A DNA stretch of 64,000 bases from Rutstroemia sp. NJR-2017a BVV2 (GCA_002946415.1 NJPS01000074.1:682001-746000), one strand, 5' to 3'. Shown: positions 13,801 to 25,203, counted from the stretch's first letter. Made by a program: numbers and translations. The notes: generated by a model from the letters alone, not told the origin.

Positions 13801-14283
13801 CATAAGAATCACTACTAACCACACATCACTCGCGACAAGCATCGAAAGCCCACAGATTGAGAAGAGTTTCATCATTTAATATCAAAGCCGATGCACACGC
13901 ACAATCCACATTGATACTAAAGTCAAGTCTCCATCTCCAGCAAGAAGTTGAGTCAAGAAGAGATATACACATACAACTCAATCCACGAATCATGACCATA
14001 TGAGCGGAGTATAATACAATTAAAGTTCAGCACCTCATCTACTCCATCTCATCCTTCCATCTTGTTTCTTTCTTCCTAGCCTGCTCATACCCCCCTCCAT
14101 ATCTATGTTTTCATAGCCGCCCCCCCTCACTACCGCTCCTCGTCGTACGAGTAATATGCTGGCCCATGTATTCATGAACGTCTCCTTTCCAATGTACTTC
14201 TAAACGCCAATGAAAGCTATCATACGCTAATCACACCTCCAACGTGTGCCACGCTCTGTGAGCATACGTCTGCATCACAACAA
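7839..14283. other. Gene-poor intergenic stretch (right part)
   Basis: About 6.4 kb with no firm gene. It holds a short tandem repeat at 8792-8830, protein-like but disconnected frames around 9572-10150, and a 70-codon minus-strand frame at 10712-10924. The last kilobase (about 13.3-14.28 kb) is pyrimidine-rich on the plus strand and includes the 3' flank of the MDL1-type gene. Confidence 0.45.
8792..8830. repeat. Short tandem repeat, 10-bp unit
   Basis: Three exact head-to-tail copies of tccacgaatc (8792-8821) are followed by a degenerate fourth (cccacgagtt). No gene is attached to it. Confidence 0.85.
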
Positions 14284-16725
14284 TCACTTAGTCCTCTTCC
14301 CAGCCTTTTCCAAAACGGCTTCCGAGCTCGTCTGCCCCTTCTTCCTAACCTTCGCTCCCTCCTCTTGCACCTCCTCCCCGTCCGCCTCCTCATCCATCCT
14401 ATCCAAATCCGCGTTAATCTCCTCGCTCTCCGTAAGATGTCCTCCAATTTCCTTCCCTGCACTCTCGTCGATATCCCCGCCACTCATTTGCCATTCCATC
14501 AGCTTCGAGAATGCCGAGTTAGGATTGTTAGATAATGAGTTATATGTGCCCGTTTCGGCGACCTTTCCATCACTACCTAGGACAATGATATGATCTGAGC
14601 GCTTGATAGTCGACAGACGGTGAGCGATAGAGATAGTTGTATTGTGTCCTTTGAGTAATGCTGCAAGTGCTGAGTTCACGAGAGTTTCAGATTCGGCGTC
14701 TAATGCGGATGTAGCTTCGTCGAGGATAAGAATATCGGGGTTCTTGAGTAGAGCGCGGGCAATTGCGATGCGTTGTTTCTGACCACCAGATAGTTGAGCA
14801 CCACGTGCTCCAACGGATGTGTCCAGGCCTTCGGGAAAGTCGCTAATGAATTGGCAGTTTGCTTTCTTTGCAGCTGCGATGATCTCTGATCTGGTAGCAT
14901 GTGGTTTGCCGTATGCGATGTTCTCTGCGATAGAGCCTGACATCAAAACTGGCTCTTGTCCGACCATTCCAATACGACGGCGGAGGGACTTTCCGTTCAT
15001 CTTGGATATATCTTGACCATTGATCGTAATTCTTCCACTTGTAGGATTGTAAAATCTCAGTAGCAGTGACCCAATAGTAGATTTTCCTCCGCCACTAGGC
15101 CCAACAATTGCTACATTTGTGCCCGAGGGTATCTCGAAGTCTAGCCCATCGAATATGGTTACTGCTGGTCTGGTAGGATAGGCGAAGGAAACATTCTCGA
15201 ATCTTATAACTCCCTGGGCGGATTTGACCTTTGTACCAACCGTGGCGGGAATAGTAGGTTTCCTGTCTTGCAGTTCGAAGAGACGACTTGCTGCACCAAC
15301 ACCCTTCATCAGTTCTGAGTAAAAACTAGAGACACCAAACAAACTCGATCCAGCATATGCCGTATACATCAAGAAAGACGTCAAATCTCCAATACTGATG
15401 ACGCCATTCTTAACCATGCTACCACCAGAATAGAGCAGTGCTAGGATAGTCATATTTCCGGCGAAACCGCTCGTACTGAAGAAAGTAGCACTGATTAGAG
15501 CCTCACGTTTTCCGAGGGCAAAGATTTTCTTGATCTGGTGGTTGTAGCGACCGACCTCTTGCGTTTCGCCGGCAAATGCTTGACTGGTGCGAACATTTCC
15601 AAGCCTCTCCTCAGCAACCTTTGTTAAGGTTCCAAGATTCTTTTGGATCTTCCTGCTGAGATTTCGGATCATTCTACCATAGAAGAAGGCACCAATTGCG
15701 ACAGGAGGGAACATTAGACACAGTATACTGGTAAGCTTCAAGCTCACCCATGCCATGGCCGTGAAACCTGCTGCTCCACTGACGATGGCCCGTAAACCGT
15801 CTGAGAGATTCTGGGTAATACTCTTTCCAACAATGACCGTATCCGAGCTCAGCCGGGAAATAAGATCTCCGACACGGTTGGCATCGAAGAATTCCGCATT
15901 TTGCACATATGTCCGTCTATATAGTTGTGACCGGAGTCTGGCAACGATTCGTTCTCCAACAATTCTTAGAATGATGATTCTCCCATAGTTAGCGGCAGCA
16001 CCCAACGTCAACACAGCAGCCAGAGCAATGAAGAATTGGTTAATGTCGAGTCCGAAGAGTTTGTTGCCTTCCGAGGGATCCTTGGTAGCTAGGTCGAGAA
16101 TTTTACCAATTGAGAACGGAATAGACATAGTAATAGCCGAAGACGTAAGCAAGAACAAGAACGCCAAACCGAGCCATCTGGCTTCGGGCTTCGCGATCTT
16201 GATCAACCTCCATATCTCTCCAAAACCGGCAGAGTTTTGTTGTTGCTTGCCACCGCTCTGTAATCGTGCGCTCAAATTCACTTGCGCCGCCTTGGACGCC
16301 TTCTCACTTCTCACGAAGTTTCCTTGTTCGTCGGTATTGTCTTCTTCCTCTTCCTCGCGCTTAGCTCGTTCTCTTTCAATTCGATCCTGCCTTTCGTTCT
16401 CTCTCGAAGCTTCCTGCAAGTGTGCCGTGCTGTTGAAAGGTCTCAATTGTGATATAGCGGGGCCCAATTGCGATGAGGGGCCGCTCCTCGTTTGTTGCTG
16501 CAAGAGCCAACTATTTCGGAGTTGCGTAGAAGACTTGTAAGGTAGGCTCCCGGACGTCGCGGAAGTAGTTAAAGAGGACTGCAATCGCCGTGCAGACTGG
16601 CAAGACGCGGAAGGTATCCATCTTGAAGCTGCGTGTACAGCGCTCGGCTTTGAGAGCTGTTTGAAAGCTATGTCGCAGACTGAGCTTCCCCACCCACTGG
16701 CAGAGATCAGATTATTGCGCCGCAT
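14284..16725 (-). CDS. MDL1: Mitochondrial ABC half-transporter, MDL1/ABCB10 type
   Basis: Half-size ABC exporter of 813 aa of the mitochondrial inner membrane; yeast Mdl1 is linked to export of peptides from the matrix. It is a single exon. The frame runs 17 codons further upstream to another Met, but I prefer the ATG at 16725 because it begins MRRNNLISASGW, an Arg/Ser-rich, acid-poor stretch typical of a mitochondrial presequence. A charged linker (ERERAKREEEEEDN) precedes the membrane domain with its predicted six helices. The nucleotide-binding domain has Walker A GPSGGGKST near residue 541, the signature LSGGQKQRIAIARALL near 643 and Walker B ILILDEATSALD near 663, followed by the H-loop SIAHRLST. 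The tail is acidic then Lys-rich. It is divergent with CDC37 (540 bp between starts). The family is secure; Mdl1 versus Mdl2 is inferred from the sequence style. Confidence 0.93.
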   Translation of the reverse strand: MRRNNLISASGWGSSVCDIAFKQLSKPSAVHAASRWIPSASCQSARRLQSSLTTSATSGSLPYKSSTQLRNSWLLQQQTRSGPSSQLGPAISQLRPFNSTAHLQEASRENERQDRIERERAKREEEEEDNTDEQGNFVRSEKASKAAQVNLSARLQSGGKQQQNSAGFGEIWRLIKIAKPEARWLGLAFLFLLTSSAITMSIPFSIGKILDLATKDPSEGNKLFGLDINQFFIALAAVLTLGAAANYGRIIILRIVGERIVARLRSQLYRRTYVQNAEFFDANRVGDLISRLSSDTVIVGKSITQNLSDGLRAIVSGAAGFTAMAWVSLKLTSILCLMFPPVAIGAFFYGRMIRNLSRKIQKNLGTLTKVAEERLGNVRTSQAFAGETQEVGRYNHQIKKIFALGKREALISATFFSTSGFAGNMTILALLYSGGSMVKNGVISIGDLTSFLMYTAYAGSSLFGVSSFYSELMKGVGAASRLFELQDRKPTIPATVGTKVKSAQGVIRFENVSFAYPTRPAVTIFDGLDFEIPSGTNVAIVGPSGGGKSTIGSLLLRFYNPTSGRITINGQDISKMNGKSLRRRIGMVGQEPVLMSGSIAENIAYGKPHATRSEIIAAAKKANCQFISDFPEGLDTSVGARGAQLSGGQKQRIAIARALLKNPDILILDEATSALDAESETLVNSALAALLKGHNTTISIAHRLSTIKRSDHIIVLGSDGKVAETGTYNSLSNNPNSAFSKLMEWQMSGGDIDESAGKEIGGHLTESEEINADLDRMDEEADGEEVQEEGAKVRKKGQTSSEAVLEKAGKRTK

Positions 16726-17265
16726 TGCAGATATGTTTATGGTCCCAGAAAAATGTACCACATCTGCTATGTTCACCGGGGAAGATCTGAATTATGTAGT
16801 CGTCGAGATGTCATTATTGCGCAAATACGTCTGCAATGATGAAGTGATTGCGCGGAATTATGAGAGTGTTACCTCGTCGTGTTGAAGTTTCCCTCACCAA
16901 ACATTTCCTTAGAGCATATTTATTTTAAGTAGTAGCTTCCGTCATCGCTTGCTTGATCCATTATTTATGCATTATGCAAGCAGCTTTTGAACCTCTTTCG
17001 CCTCTCATTTGTCATTACATAAAGCACAAAAACACAAAAGCACGATTCACAATTTTATGAATACTTTGTACAATGAGGGGCCACGGGGGCTAGAATTGAC
17101 GCCCTGAAAATGCTTGGCCCATGCAACTTTGTAGAAGGTTCGATTCGGATCAACAATAAAATAGCTTCAGCGGTTGCCGCGACTTTGAGTATTTCCACCC
17201 AACACCGAAAGAAGTCTCAAAGAAAGTATTCTACAAACTCCGCCAAAGTTCGTGATACATCCAAA
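16726..17265. promoter_or_regulatory. Divergent promoter region MDL1-type / CDC37
   Basis: The 540 bp between two start codons pointing outwards must hold both promoters and leaders. The part near 16880-17040 is AT-rich. I did not identify a specific factor site. Confidence 0.5.
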
Positions 17266-18935
17266 ATGCCTCTGGATTATAGCAAATGGGTGAGTCTGCT
17301 TCCATTATGCCCTTTCTCGCTGCGATCCATACCCCTCATCGCTCTCTGACCCCCGCTTCGGAAGGCTAAAGGTTCAAGGCTGACAAAATTCCAGGATGCC
17401 CTCGAACTGAGTGACGACTCGGACATTGAGGTTCACCCAAATGTGGATAAACGATCATTCATTCGAGCGAAGCAAAACCAGATCCATCAGCAACGGTTCG
17501 AGAGAAAGCACAAAATTGAGACATTTAAATATGAGCGCATTGTCAATGATGGACTCCTCAAAAGAATCAATGCTCTCCTCGCCGCATTACAATCTTACAG
17601 CCCTCAGAGTGATAAGCGTCCGGATGAACTTGCTTTTCAAGCATTGATGGAATCTACTGGCGAGGATGACTCTCCACCACCTCCACCGGAAGGGGTTCAT
17701 ACCCATGAGAAAGAGGCGCCTCCAACATACTCAAAGATGATGGCAGCACTGATAGACCAAGTCAAAACAAAAGTCGACGAGGACAAGCCGGAACCGGAAA
17801 AGAGATTTGATGCGTATCTCGCGGAGATCAAGGTACACAGAGACAAAGTCCAAGATTTACAGTCGCAACTCCTCAAGGAATTAGACACACTAGAGAAGGA
17901 GGAGAGCAAGAAAATTACAAGCGAAAGTATTCATACTGGTTTCGACAGCTCTTATGTTTCCAAGTCCGACGCAAAGGCTCCGGAACCAAAGAAGGCGCCA
18001 GCTAAGAAGGAGAAAGTGCAAGCTGTTGAGGTTCTGAATCCACATGCTCTAGCCAACCAAGACGGATCGAAACAAGCCGAGCAATCTTCAGGGGCTGATG
18101 CGGACGTTGATGACTCAATAGAGGATGATGATGACGAGGGGGAGGTAGAAGCGAGTGAGCTTGGAAAGAAGTTTGCGCAGATCAAGATGGGTGATTACCG
18201 CGCATGTCTCCAGTACATTTCGGCAAATCCCTCGGTTCTTGCAGAACGGGAGACAGACGGTTTGCTAGTTATGGCTTTCAACACTGCTATCCAAGGCAAG
18301 GATGATTTCGCAAGACAATGTGTTCACCAAGCGTTATTACTGCAATATTGCAGAGCACTGGGTAAAGATGGCGTGGGTCTTTTCTTCAAGCGCATCACTA
18401 CTCAAGGACATCAAGCTCAAAAGGTCTTCTTTGATGACGTTAACTCTACCTTCGACCGCATCAGGACCCGCGCTAGGGAGATCGAGAAGCAAAGAGCGGC
18501 GGAAGATGGAGAGGGTGGAGGTGTCGAGCAAATCCAGCTTCATGCCGTTGACCCCGGGACCAGTATCAATATCAAAATTCCTCCTGCCAGCAGTGAAGAC
18601 CCAGCCGAGCAACAATCAAGAGCCATTTTCGATACATTTCCCCCAGGACTACAAAGGGCTCTCGAAAGTGGTAGCCTAGACGAGGTCAACAAAGTACTCG
18701 GCAAGATGAGTGTGGAAGAAGCCGAGGAGATTGTAGGCCAGCTCAGCGAGGTAAGTCGATTTCCCTAAGATAATTTAAAGCGTTTCCACTGACATACGTG
18801 TAGGGAGGTATGCTATCTTTGGAAGAGCAAATCATTGATGCTACCACCGAGGAGGGACAGGCTGCTTTGAAAGAGTTTGAAGAACACGAGAAACAAAGAG
18901 CACTGGCAGAAAAGTATGCGGATGACCCAGAGTAG
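17266..18935 (+). CDS. CDC37: Hsp90 co-chaperone Cdc37
   Basis: Kinase-specific Hsp90 co-chaperone of 503 aa in the cytosol. Exons are 17266-17289, 17395-18750 and 18804-18935; the introns have gtgagt/cag and gtaagt/tag ends. The N-terminus MPLDYSKW joins across intron 1 to DALELSDDSDIEVHPNVDKR, the most conserved block of Cdc37. It contains Ser14 and Ser17, matching the CK2 phosphorylation sites known in yeast Cdc37. A long charged coiled-coil-like region follows (RAKQNQIHQQRFERKHKIE). After an acidic linker (DDSIEDDDDEGEVE) comes the Hsp90-binding domain (GKKFAQIKMGDYRACLQYI and onwards). The C-terminal exon (GGMLSLEEQIIDATTEEG) ends in an acidic stretch. Complete, with no anomaly. Confidence 0.96.
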
Positions 18936-19259
18936 GTATCTGTCCGACAAGCGATGACGAAACGAGACAACGAAACGATGATTGAGTTTATTGCATATTC
19001 AAAAAGAGCAGCTGTTTGCATTCAGCCTACTTGTTGACGTTATTTTCAGACAAATGCTAGCATAATATAATCACAATCAGATGAATCAATACCAGAACCC
19101 ATCTCATTAGAAAAAGATTTGTATATGTGCCGTTCATTTTTAACGCCCCGTTGACCAGAACTACCGACTAGGCAGGTCTTGAACGAAATTAAGCAACCAT
19201 CTTTGGAAGATCTTACAAGTCCTTAAGAACCCAACCAATCCTAATCTGACCCAACGCCT
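18936..19259. other. Convergent 3' intergenic region
   Basis: The 324 bp between the stop codons of CDC37 (plus) and the clathrin light chain gene (minus) hold both 3' UTRs. I see no other feature. Confidence 0.6.
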
Positions 19260-20109
19260 CTAATAACCAGTTGCTCCCGGAGCCTTCTCATCCTTCCTTA
19301 GGCTCATCAACAATTCCCTAAACTTCTCCTTTCCAGTACCCTTTCCACCACCACTGGCCCCCTTTCCACTCAAGTCGACCAACTTGGCGATGCGCTCCCA
19401 GCTAGTTCCACCGGCCGCAGTGTCCTCTCGGCTATTGAGGAATTCTTCAGCTTCGCGGCGGGTTTGCGCAATGTTCTTTTCCTTCTTCGTATTATAGTTC
19501 TCGTAGAAATCATCAATGTTCTGCTGTGCTGCCTTGATGGTCTCCTGCTTGCGCTCCTCAGATCGCTCCTCACGGGCTTGTAGTTGAAGATCTCGTCGCT
19601 CGCGCCATTGCTTGATGACCTCTGGTTCTTCTTCGTCGTTGACTTGTGGTTGATAGTTGGTGTAACCACCAGTTACCTGCCCGCCTGGTGCTACGTTCTA
19701 TTGAGATAATAATCAGATTCCGTGAAGAGGAAAGTATGGACTGAGGGAGGAATATACCTCATTTCGTGTATCAATAGCTGGGAAAGAATTCTCGAATTCA
19801 ATGACTTCCTCATTTCCTCCTCCTCCTCCACCACCTCCTAATAAGTCATCATCACCATCCTCTACAAAGGCAGCATTGTCGTTCGCAGTACTGAATAAGT
19901 TTGCGTCGTCGCCTAACATTGCCTTTTCACGACTGAGGAAATCGTCTGCTCCTCCATCGAAATTGGTATCTCCTTGTGCCTCCGTTTGAGCTGTAAACCG
20001 TGTTGTCAATAAGCTGTCAAGAAGAAATCACTGAACAAACAAGTCCACAACCAAGGAAAAACCTACCACCAGAGTCGAACTCTTCCAGGGAAGGAAATCT
20101 GTCTGCCAT
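19260..20109 (-). CDS. CLC1: Clathrin light chain
   Basis: Regulatory light chain of clathrin coats on Golgi and endocytic vesicles, 237 aa (yeast Clc1 is 233 aa). Exons are 20109-20067, 19990-19758 and 19697-19260. Exon 1 encodes MADRFPSLEEFDSGG, the usual fungal start, ending in phase 1. An acidic, Gly-rich N-terminal half follows, with an eight-Gly run (GGGGGGGG) near residue 75 and IEFENSFPAIDTRNE. The central charged segment QWRERRDLQLQAREERSEER leads into KQETIKAAQQNIDDFYENYN, the conserved heavy-chain-binding helix. The C-terminus (TSWERIAKLVDLSGKG and SLRKDEKAPGATGY) is also family-typical. Divergent from the Rtt103-like gene, 539 bp apart. Confidence 0.95.
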
Positions 20110-20648
20110 ATTTGTATGAGAAATTGAATATCCTGTTTGATCTCTCGATTGGAAATCGCAAGCTGTACTGTTCTGTGCTACTCGCTACAACATGATACGG
20201 AAACTCCATAAGGTTGCGCCTGGCCTTCTGAGGCCGGAATTTGCCGGCGCTAAGATTATTTAGAGGAGAGCTTGGAACTGGTTCAGGAACTCCCAGACCT
20301 CAAGTTCTCTGCAAATGGCGGAGAGAAGTTGAATTTGATTTGAACTCATTTGGCACCACTTCGATACAGACAACGCCGAAACAAAGTAAAACACAAAGGC
20401 TCTTGATGTCATCTGGAAGATCCGCCTCTACGGATGAATTGTGTTCCCGATTGACTATTTCGGGAATCTGCTGCAGTGATAATTGTTAAATGGTGCGCGA
20501 CACAGTCATTATACAACTGCGGCCATTGTAAAGTTAGCCAAGAAGACGAACAAACACCATACACAATTAGATACCCCCGAATCTGGGCAATCGATAACTT
20601 GTTTTGATTTTTACTATCAGAACAGCGCCAACAATTGCACCGCCAAAA
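20110..20648. promoter_or_regulatory. Divergent promoter region CLC1 / Rtt103-like
   Basis: The 539 bp between outward-facing start codons contain both promoters. No specific element was recognised. Confidence 0.5.
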
Positions 20649-22166
20649 ATGGCTTACAATGACGATGCCGTTCTTGCGAAGCTCTCTGCCCTCAATGAGA
20701 CCCAAGAGAGCATTGTGAGTAGCTTATTCTAGCATTGGAGAAGCTTCTTGTGCTAACTTACCGACAGGTAACGGTGGCTCAATGGGTCATGTTCCATAGG
20801 TGAGCGGAGAGACAAAGCTTCCAAAATCCCGAGTCTACGCAATGTGCTAAACGATCCTTTAGGAGATACGCAGATCGGACTGGACAGCTTTGGCTACAGA
20901 AATTGAAGGACTCCGGAAGCAACAAGAGGTTGAATCTGATTTATCTTGCTAACGGTAAGATAATCTCTCCTTCAGTGCTTGCGCGATCATCGATTTTGAG
21001 AGCAAATTGAATCCGTCCCGCCTGGTTCGTACGCTAATGACAATTTCTCTTACAGAAGTCGCACAACAAACGAAAGCTCGGAAGAAGGATGATTTCCTCA
21101 TTGCCTTTTCACCTGTGATTGCCGAGGCTACAGCAACCGCATACAAGGGAGCTACGAACGAGGTTCAACAGAAATTGAAGAGGGTGGTGGAAGTTTGGAG
21201 GCAAAGACAGATTTTCGAGATCCCTATACAAGATGCGATTGAAGCCAGGATTGACGGTGGGTAGCTATCTATCTTCGTCAAATAACGAATTGGTATACTA
21301 ACGGATACACAGAACTCGAAAAAGCTCGTTCTTCAAACAGAAATGGTCTTGGTGGATCTCTCTTCTCAAGCTCCGGATCTGTGCCAAGTGAGCTTCAACC
21401 ACTTGTCGCGCCTCAGCAAGCACTCTCTAGATTGGTCCTATCCACGAAGACTTCAACCAATGCTGCGAACCAAGACTACGACAAGCTCACAGATCCAAAC
21501 ACTCCAACCCCCTCTGCACCTGTGCACGCAGCTCGACTGAATGGGCTTCTCAAGACCCTTGCCAATGCCGAAGGAGCTGTCGCAGAGAGTATCAAATCAC
21601 GCAAACTATTGATTGAAGGATTAGAAAAGCTTCTGGAGACCAATCGCTCTGCTCTTGCAAACGAAGAAACACAATTGGACCTTCTGACATCTCGACGCAC
21701 TGAGATAGACAACAAGAAAAAAGAAGTCGAAGACAACATTATGCGCGGCTTCGCCAACAGCAACCCGGGCACTCCTGCAGATGGTAGCCCCGGCGCACAA
21801 CAAAGCCCCATTACCCCAGGCCCCGAACCTGACCGACCAGAAGTCGAGCCTCTATCCCCTCCAACCTACGCTCAAGATCCCTCCAATCCAGTGCCTGAGT
21901 GGGAGATCAACCCCGCAGCCGCCGCAGACGATTTAGCTTATGGTCAGCAACAAGTGCAATTGCCCCAACATGTATCTCCAACCTCGGGTTTGGACCTGCT
22001 TTCCACGGTTAGTAGCTCTTATGGGAGATCGAATTCGATGAGTAGCTTGAAGAAGAGAAAGTTGAATAATAACGATGAATTCCCGGATATGGGAGGTGAT
22101 GCTATGGATGGGTTGGATGCGGATGTAGCGGAGATGTTAAGGCAGGAGGGCGGCGGTGCTGCTTGA
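20649..22166 (+). CDS. RTT103: CID/RPR-domain RNA polymerase II CTD-binding protein (Rtt103/Rhn1-like)
   Basis: Nuclear protein of 414 aa expected to bind the phosphorylated CTD of RNA polymerase II and act in transcription termination. Five exons: 20649-20714, 20768-20799, 20863-20954, 21056-21256 and 21313-22166; all introns are GT-AG and the phases agree. The CID begins MAYNDDAVLAKLSALNETQESI, continues VTVAQWVMFHRRYADRTGQLW, LNLIYLANEVAQQTKARKKD and FLIAFSPVIAEA, and closes with LKRVVEVWRQRQIFE: the usual eight-helix fold. A coiled coil (SIKSRKLLIEGLEKLLETN...EIDNKKKEVEDNI) follows, then a Pro-rich linker, a KKRKL basic patch and an acidic end. Exon 2 is only 32 nt. The RPRD/Rtt103 subfamily is inferred from the order CID then coiled coil. 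Confidence 0.92.
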
Positions 22167-22758
22167 GTTGAAGTGTTCGACGGTGTAGCTTCTTGTGCTG
22201 CCTGAAGGTGGGCGCAGAGAGGGAGGGTTAAGGATGGCAGAGATCTGTGATGTGGTATAATAATACAGAGCATGATATTATGTCGTGACCGGTTAATTGA
22301 TAGATTGGCTTTAAGGCGAAGATCTAGTTGGGTACACAAGCGAGGGGGGAAGTATTGGTGTGAAGAGGATATAGCATAACCAGCTACTTGATTTATAAGT
22401 AGTTAGTGAGTTGTTCAACGAGAAGCTAATATACTGCAAAAACATTTATTTATCTTCGTAGCGATTGGAATGCCGAGCACATGGCTGTTGCGTAAAGGGT
22501 TTCTGCGCTCATTCGCTTGACTCGGCCTTGCTTGCAGGTAAGACTACTCGGTGAGATGAGGGGACTCGTACATCATGCTAGAGAGTAATGGATAGAACTG
22601 TAAAAGAGTAAACGCACAGCAAAGTTGGTTCTATGATACGGCCATTGTTTGACATAATGTTCAGGGTATATAAGTTGTATAGTACATCAACCCCGCCAAG
22701 TTACTTTGACAGCAAAGTCATACATCATCCAGATGACATCTACAACAAAAAGAGTCAA
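22167..22758. other. Convergent 3' intergenic region
   Basis: 592 bp between the stops of the Rtt103-like gene and the PPR-like gene. It is AT-rich in 22240-22480, consistent with two 3' UTRs. No additional gene is seen. Confidence 0.55.
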
Positions 22759-25203
22759 TCACCAAACTCCCCTATCTTTGAATCGTCGTTTCGCCTCCTG
22801 GGCAAGATGTTTCCTCCTCAGCTTCTCCCACCTCATATTCCCTCTCCTCTCAATATAAGCCGGCACGTCCTTAATGCCCGGGAACATTTCCCTCCCCAGA
22901 AACCTATCGATTTCATACAGCATTTCATCCAACGTCCACGGATTCTTCCGCCTCGCCTCTCTCGCGCGCTTGCTGCGCGAAATCCCAGGTCCGTAGAGAG
23001 AAATCAGCCGATCGATGATGGCTCTTCGGATCGCGGGCACATCGATCGCTACATTCCGGTAGTAGAGCTCGCGGAGAAGCTCTAGGCCGTCGGTGATACT
23101 GTAGCGATGACGGGGTCGGTCGCGCGAGAGACCGCGGAAGACGTTGTTTGCACGGTGGCGGATGATGGGGTAGATGAAACCCCATTCTACGATGGATTTT
23201 TGGACACTGACGGGGAAAAGTACTCTAAGCGGATGCAGGGGATCTGATGATGAGAGACGCGGTGGTGCTTGGGTTCGGTCTTGGTTGCGCACGTAGTGCA
23301 TTCCGGGGAGGAGGTTTTGAGCGGGGGGGCCGTACCAGGAGGCTAGGAAGATACAGAGATTCTTCATGTCTCGGGACCGACCGAGCATACCGAGTCGGCG
23401 GATGATTTCGCGCCAAAAATGAACAGGGACTGCGCATCCGGATTTCATGATGCTGGTGAGGATGTTGACTGCCATTCCGACGTCGTCGAAATGTCTAGGC
23501 GTCGCAGATGGCCGACGGCCTCTATTACGGGGCGTTAGGACTTTGCGAAGGATAGCAATAATCGTATGAGTCTTCGTAGGTATGCGATTCATTTGCATCT
23601 CTGATAGAGTGGTCAACATGGCCTGCATGTCATCTCTAATGATAGAGACTCGGAGATGGATGTTGTAGATATCGAACTCAGGCGATCTGCTGCCCAGTAA
23701 TCTGATAGCCAACGTCCGCTGGAAGTTGATCGACTGCCGATCCGAAGCATAAGAGGCGAGAAGTTGCTCCTGCAGTCCAAAGTCATCGAGGGAGTCGGGA
23801 TGCTGATCACTTTTCAACAATGATCTCAACAATTCACGCTGGCCCTTTCTAGCAAAGGATTCCACGGCCTGAGCATATCTTGATTGACCAATTGAGATGC
23901 CAAGTTCGTAGAGCTGATCAATCCTTCGAATAATGCCTTTTTCGGTTTGCTCCCTCAATGCAATAGCTTGTAATGATCTTGGCCCGATGGATCTAACGCC
24001 AAGTGCATGAATAGCTTTGATTGACATATCCAATGGTACCCACGATGTCGCAAGCCAACGAGCACCCAAGTCGTCATCATAGTTCTTCACTTTGACGTTA
24101 AAAGTCTCTCCGTGGATCAAATTCATCATCTCTCGCGACAATGCTGGACGATTCTCGATGATGTTGTCGTCGACAACAGGGACAAATGAGAGTCCTGCCT
24201 CGTTCAATATCTGCAATGCTGCTTTGGCATATCTCTTATTGTAGGTTGCCAAATGCCGAATGAGTGGTTCAGCAGGCTTTATAGAGCGTGGCGCGTCGCC
24301 TTTGCGAAGGAGAGAGCGGTGCCAATGGTACGCAAAAAAATATTCTTCTTGGGCACACAGACGTAGAATGATCTTGGAGTATGAAACATGAAATTCGCTC
24401 ATATCATATATTTTCCGCAAAGACTCAATGTTGCCTTTACCGTCGATGACTCTTTTACACAGCGACTCAAATGCTTCCTTGTCAGGAGGATGACGATCGA
24501 CCAATTTACGATGCCAGAGAATCGCCTTCCCACTTCGTTCCACCTTCAATGAATACTCTAAAATTCTCGTGTACAGTCCCTTCCATCGTCGACCGGTTTC
24601 CTTCAGAAGCTCGTCGCTATACTGAACCAGTTCGGCGAGTACTCTTCGATCGTGGAATCCTAGATCCAAGAAAACTCCCCACATCTTCCAGGCCAGAATG
24701 CCTTCCGTTGGCAGATGAATATTTCGACTGTATATCGCTTGCCAAAACATCTTGACTCCATCGTGCCCGTATCTTCTGTGCCGGTGGGCTAGAAGGCAGC
24801 CCCATAGTTGCATGTCGGTTGCATACTTTGGAGAATCCACCAACCTCTTCCTGGCTGACCTCAATGACAGATTTGATTCGAATTCCAGTTGGCCAAATGT
24901 GAGAGAATCGTCCCAATGCCCATATATCTTCGTTCTCACCTGTTTCCTGTTCTTATCCAGCACCATGGTGGAAACTATGGGAGGAGACAGAGGGGCGGCG
25001 GGGTGCCGATTGGGGCTCTCATCTTGCTTCTCAGACTGATCCCCAAATTTAACTAAGGAGAGATTGCTTGAACATCTACGTGCGCAAGAGCCCCGATGGC
25101 TGATTCTCAACGTGATCGTGCATGGTTCTGTCGCCCGTACAAGATATCGAAGAAGGTCCAAGGATGAAGGCCTATTGATAAGTCGTTGTAAAGCTGGGCG
25201 CAT
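22759..25203 (-). CDS. Mitochondrial pentatricopeptide-repeat-like protein
   Basis: Large helical protein of 814 aa, one exon. The N-terminus MRPALQRLINRPSSLDLLRY, followed by Arg- and Ser-rich sequence with few acidic residues up to about residue 55 (CARRCSSNLS), looks like a mitochondrial presequence. The body is a long run of helical pairs with PPR-type spacing, for example ILEYSLKVERSGKAILWHRK, ALQILNEAGLSFVPVVDDN and AMLTTLSEMQMNRIPTKTHT. Members of this fungal group act in mitochondrial RNA processing or translation; the target RNA cannot be read from sequence. The C-terminal 100 residues are very basic (RSKRAREARRKNPW). It sits head-to-head with COX7, another mitochondrial gene. Confidence 0.72.
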   Translation of the reverse strand: MRPALQRLINRPSSLDLLRYLVRATEPCTITLRISHRGSCARRCSSNLSLVKFGDQSEKQDESPNRHPAAPLSPPIVSTMVLDKNRKQVRTKIYGHWDDSLTFGQLEFESNLSLRSARKRLVDSPKYATDMQLWGCLLAHRHRRYGHDGVKMFWQAIYSRNIHLPTEGILAWKMWGVFLDLGFHDRRVLAELVQYSDELLKETGRRWKGLYTRILEYSLKVERSGKAILWHRKLVDRHPPDKEAFESLCKRVIDGKGNIESLRKIYDMSEFHVSYSKIILRLCAQEEYFFAYHWHRSLLRKGDAPRSIKPAEPLIRHLATYNKRYAKAALQILNEAGLSFVPVVDDNIIENRPALSREMMNLIHGETFNVKVKNYDDDLGARWLATSWVPLDMSIKAIHALGVRSIGPRSLQAIALREQTEKGIIRRIDQLYELGISIGQSRYAQAVESFARKGQRELLRSLLKSDQHPDSLDDFGLQEQLLASYASDRQSINFQRTLAIRLLGSRSPEFDIYNIHLRVSIIRDDMQAMLTTLSEMQMNRIPTKTHTIIAILRKVLTPRNRGRRPSATPRHFDDVGMAVNILTSIMKSGCAVPVHFWREIIRRLGMLGRSRDMKNLCIFLASWYGPPAQNLLPGMHYVRNQDRTQAPPRLSSSDPLHPLRVLFPVSVQKSIVEWGFIYPIIRHRANNVFRGLSRDRPRHRYSITDGLELLRELYYRNVAIDVPAIRRAIIDRLISLYGPGISRSKRAREARRKNPWTLDEMLYEIDRFLGREMFPGIKDVPAYIERRGNMRWEKLRRKHLAQEAKRRFKDRGVW

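Noticed and set aside
22633..23085. 150-codon plus-strand frame at the 3' end of the PPR-like gene
   Set aside because: It is antisense to the conserved basic C-terminus of the PPR-like protein and has no recognisable features.
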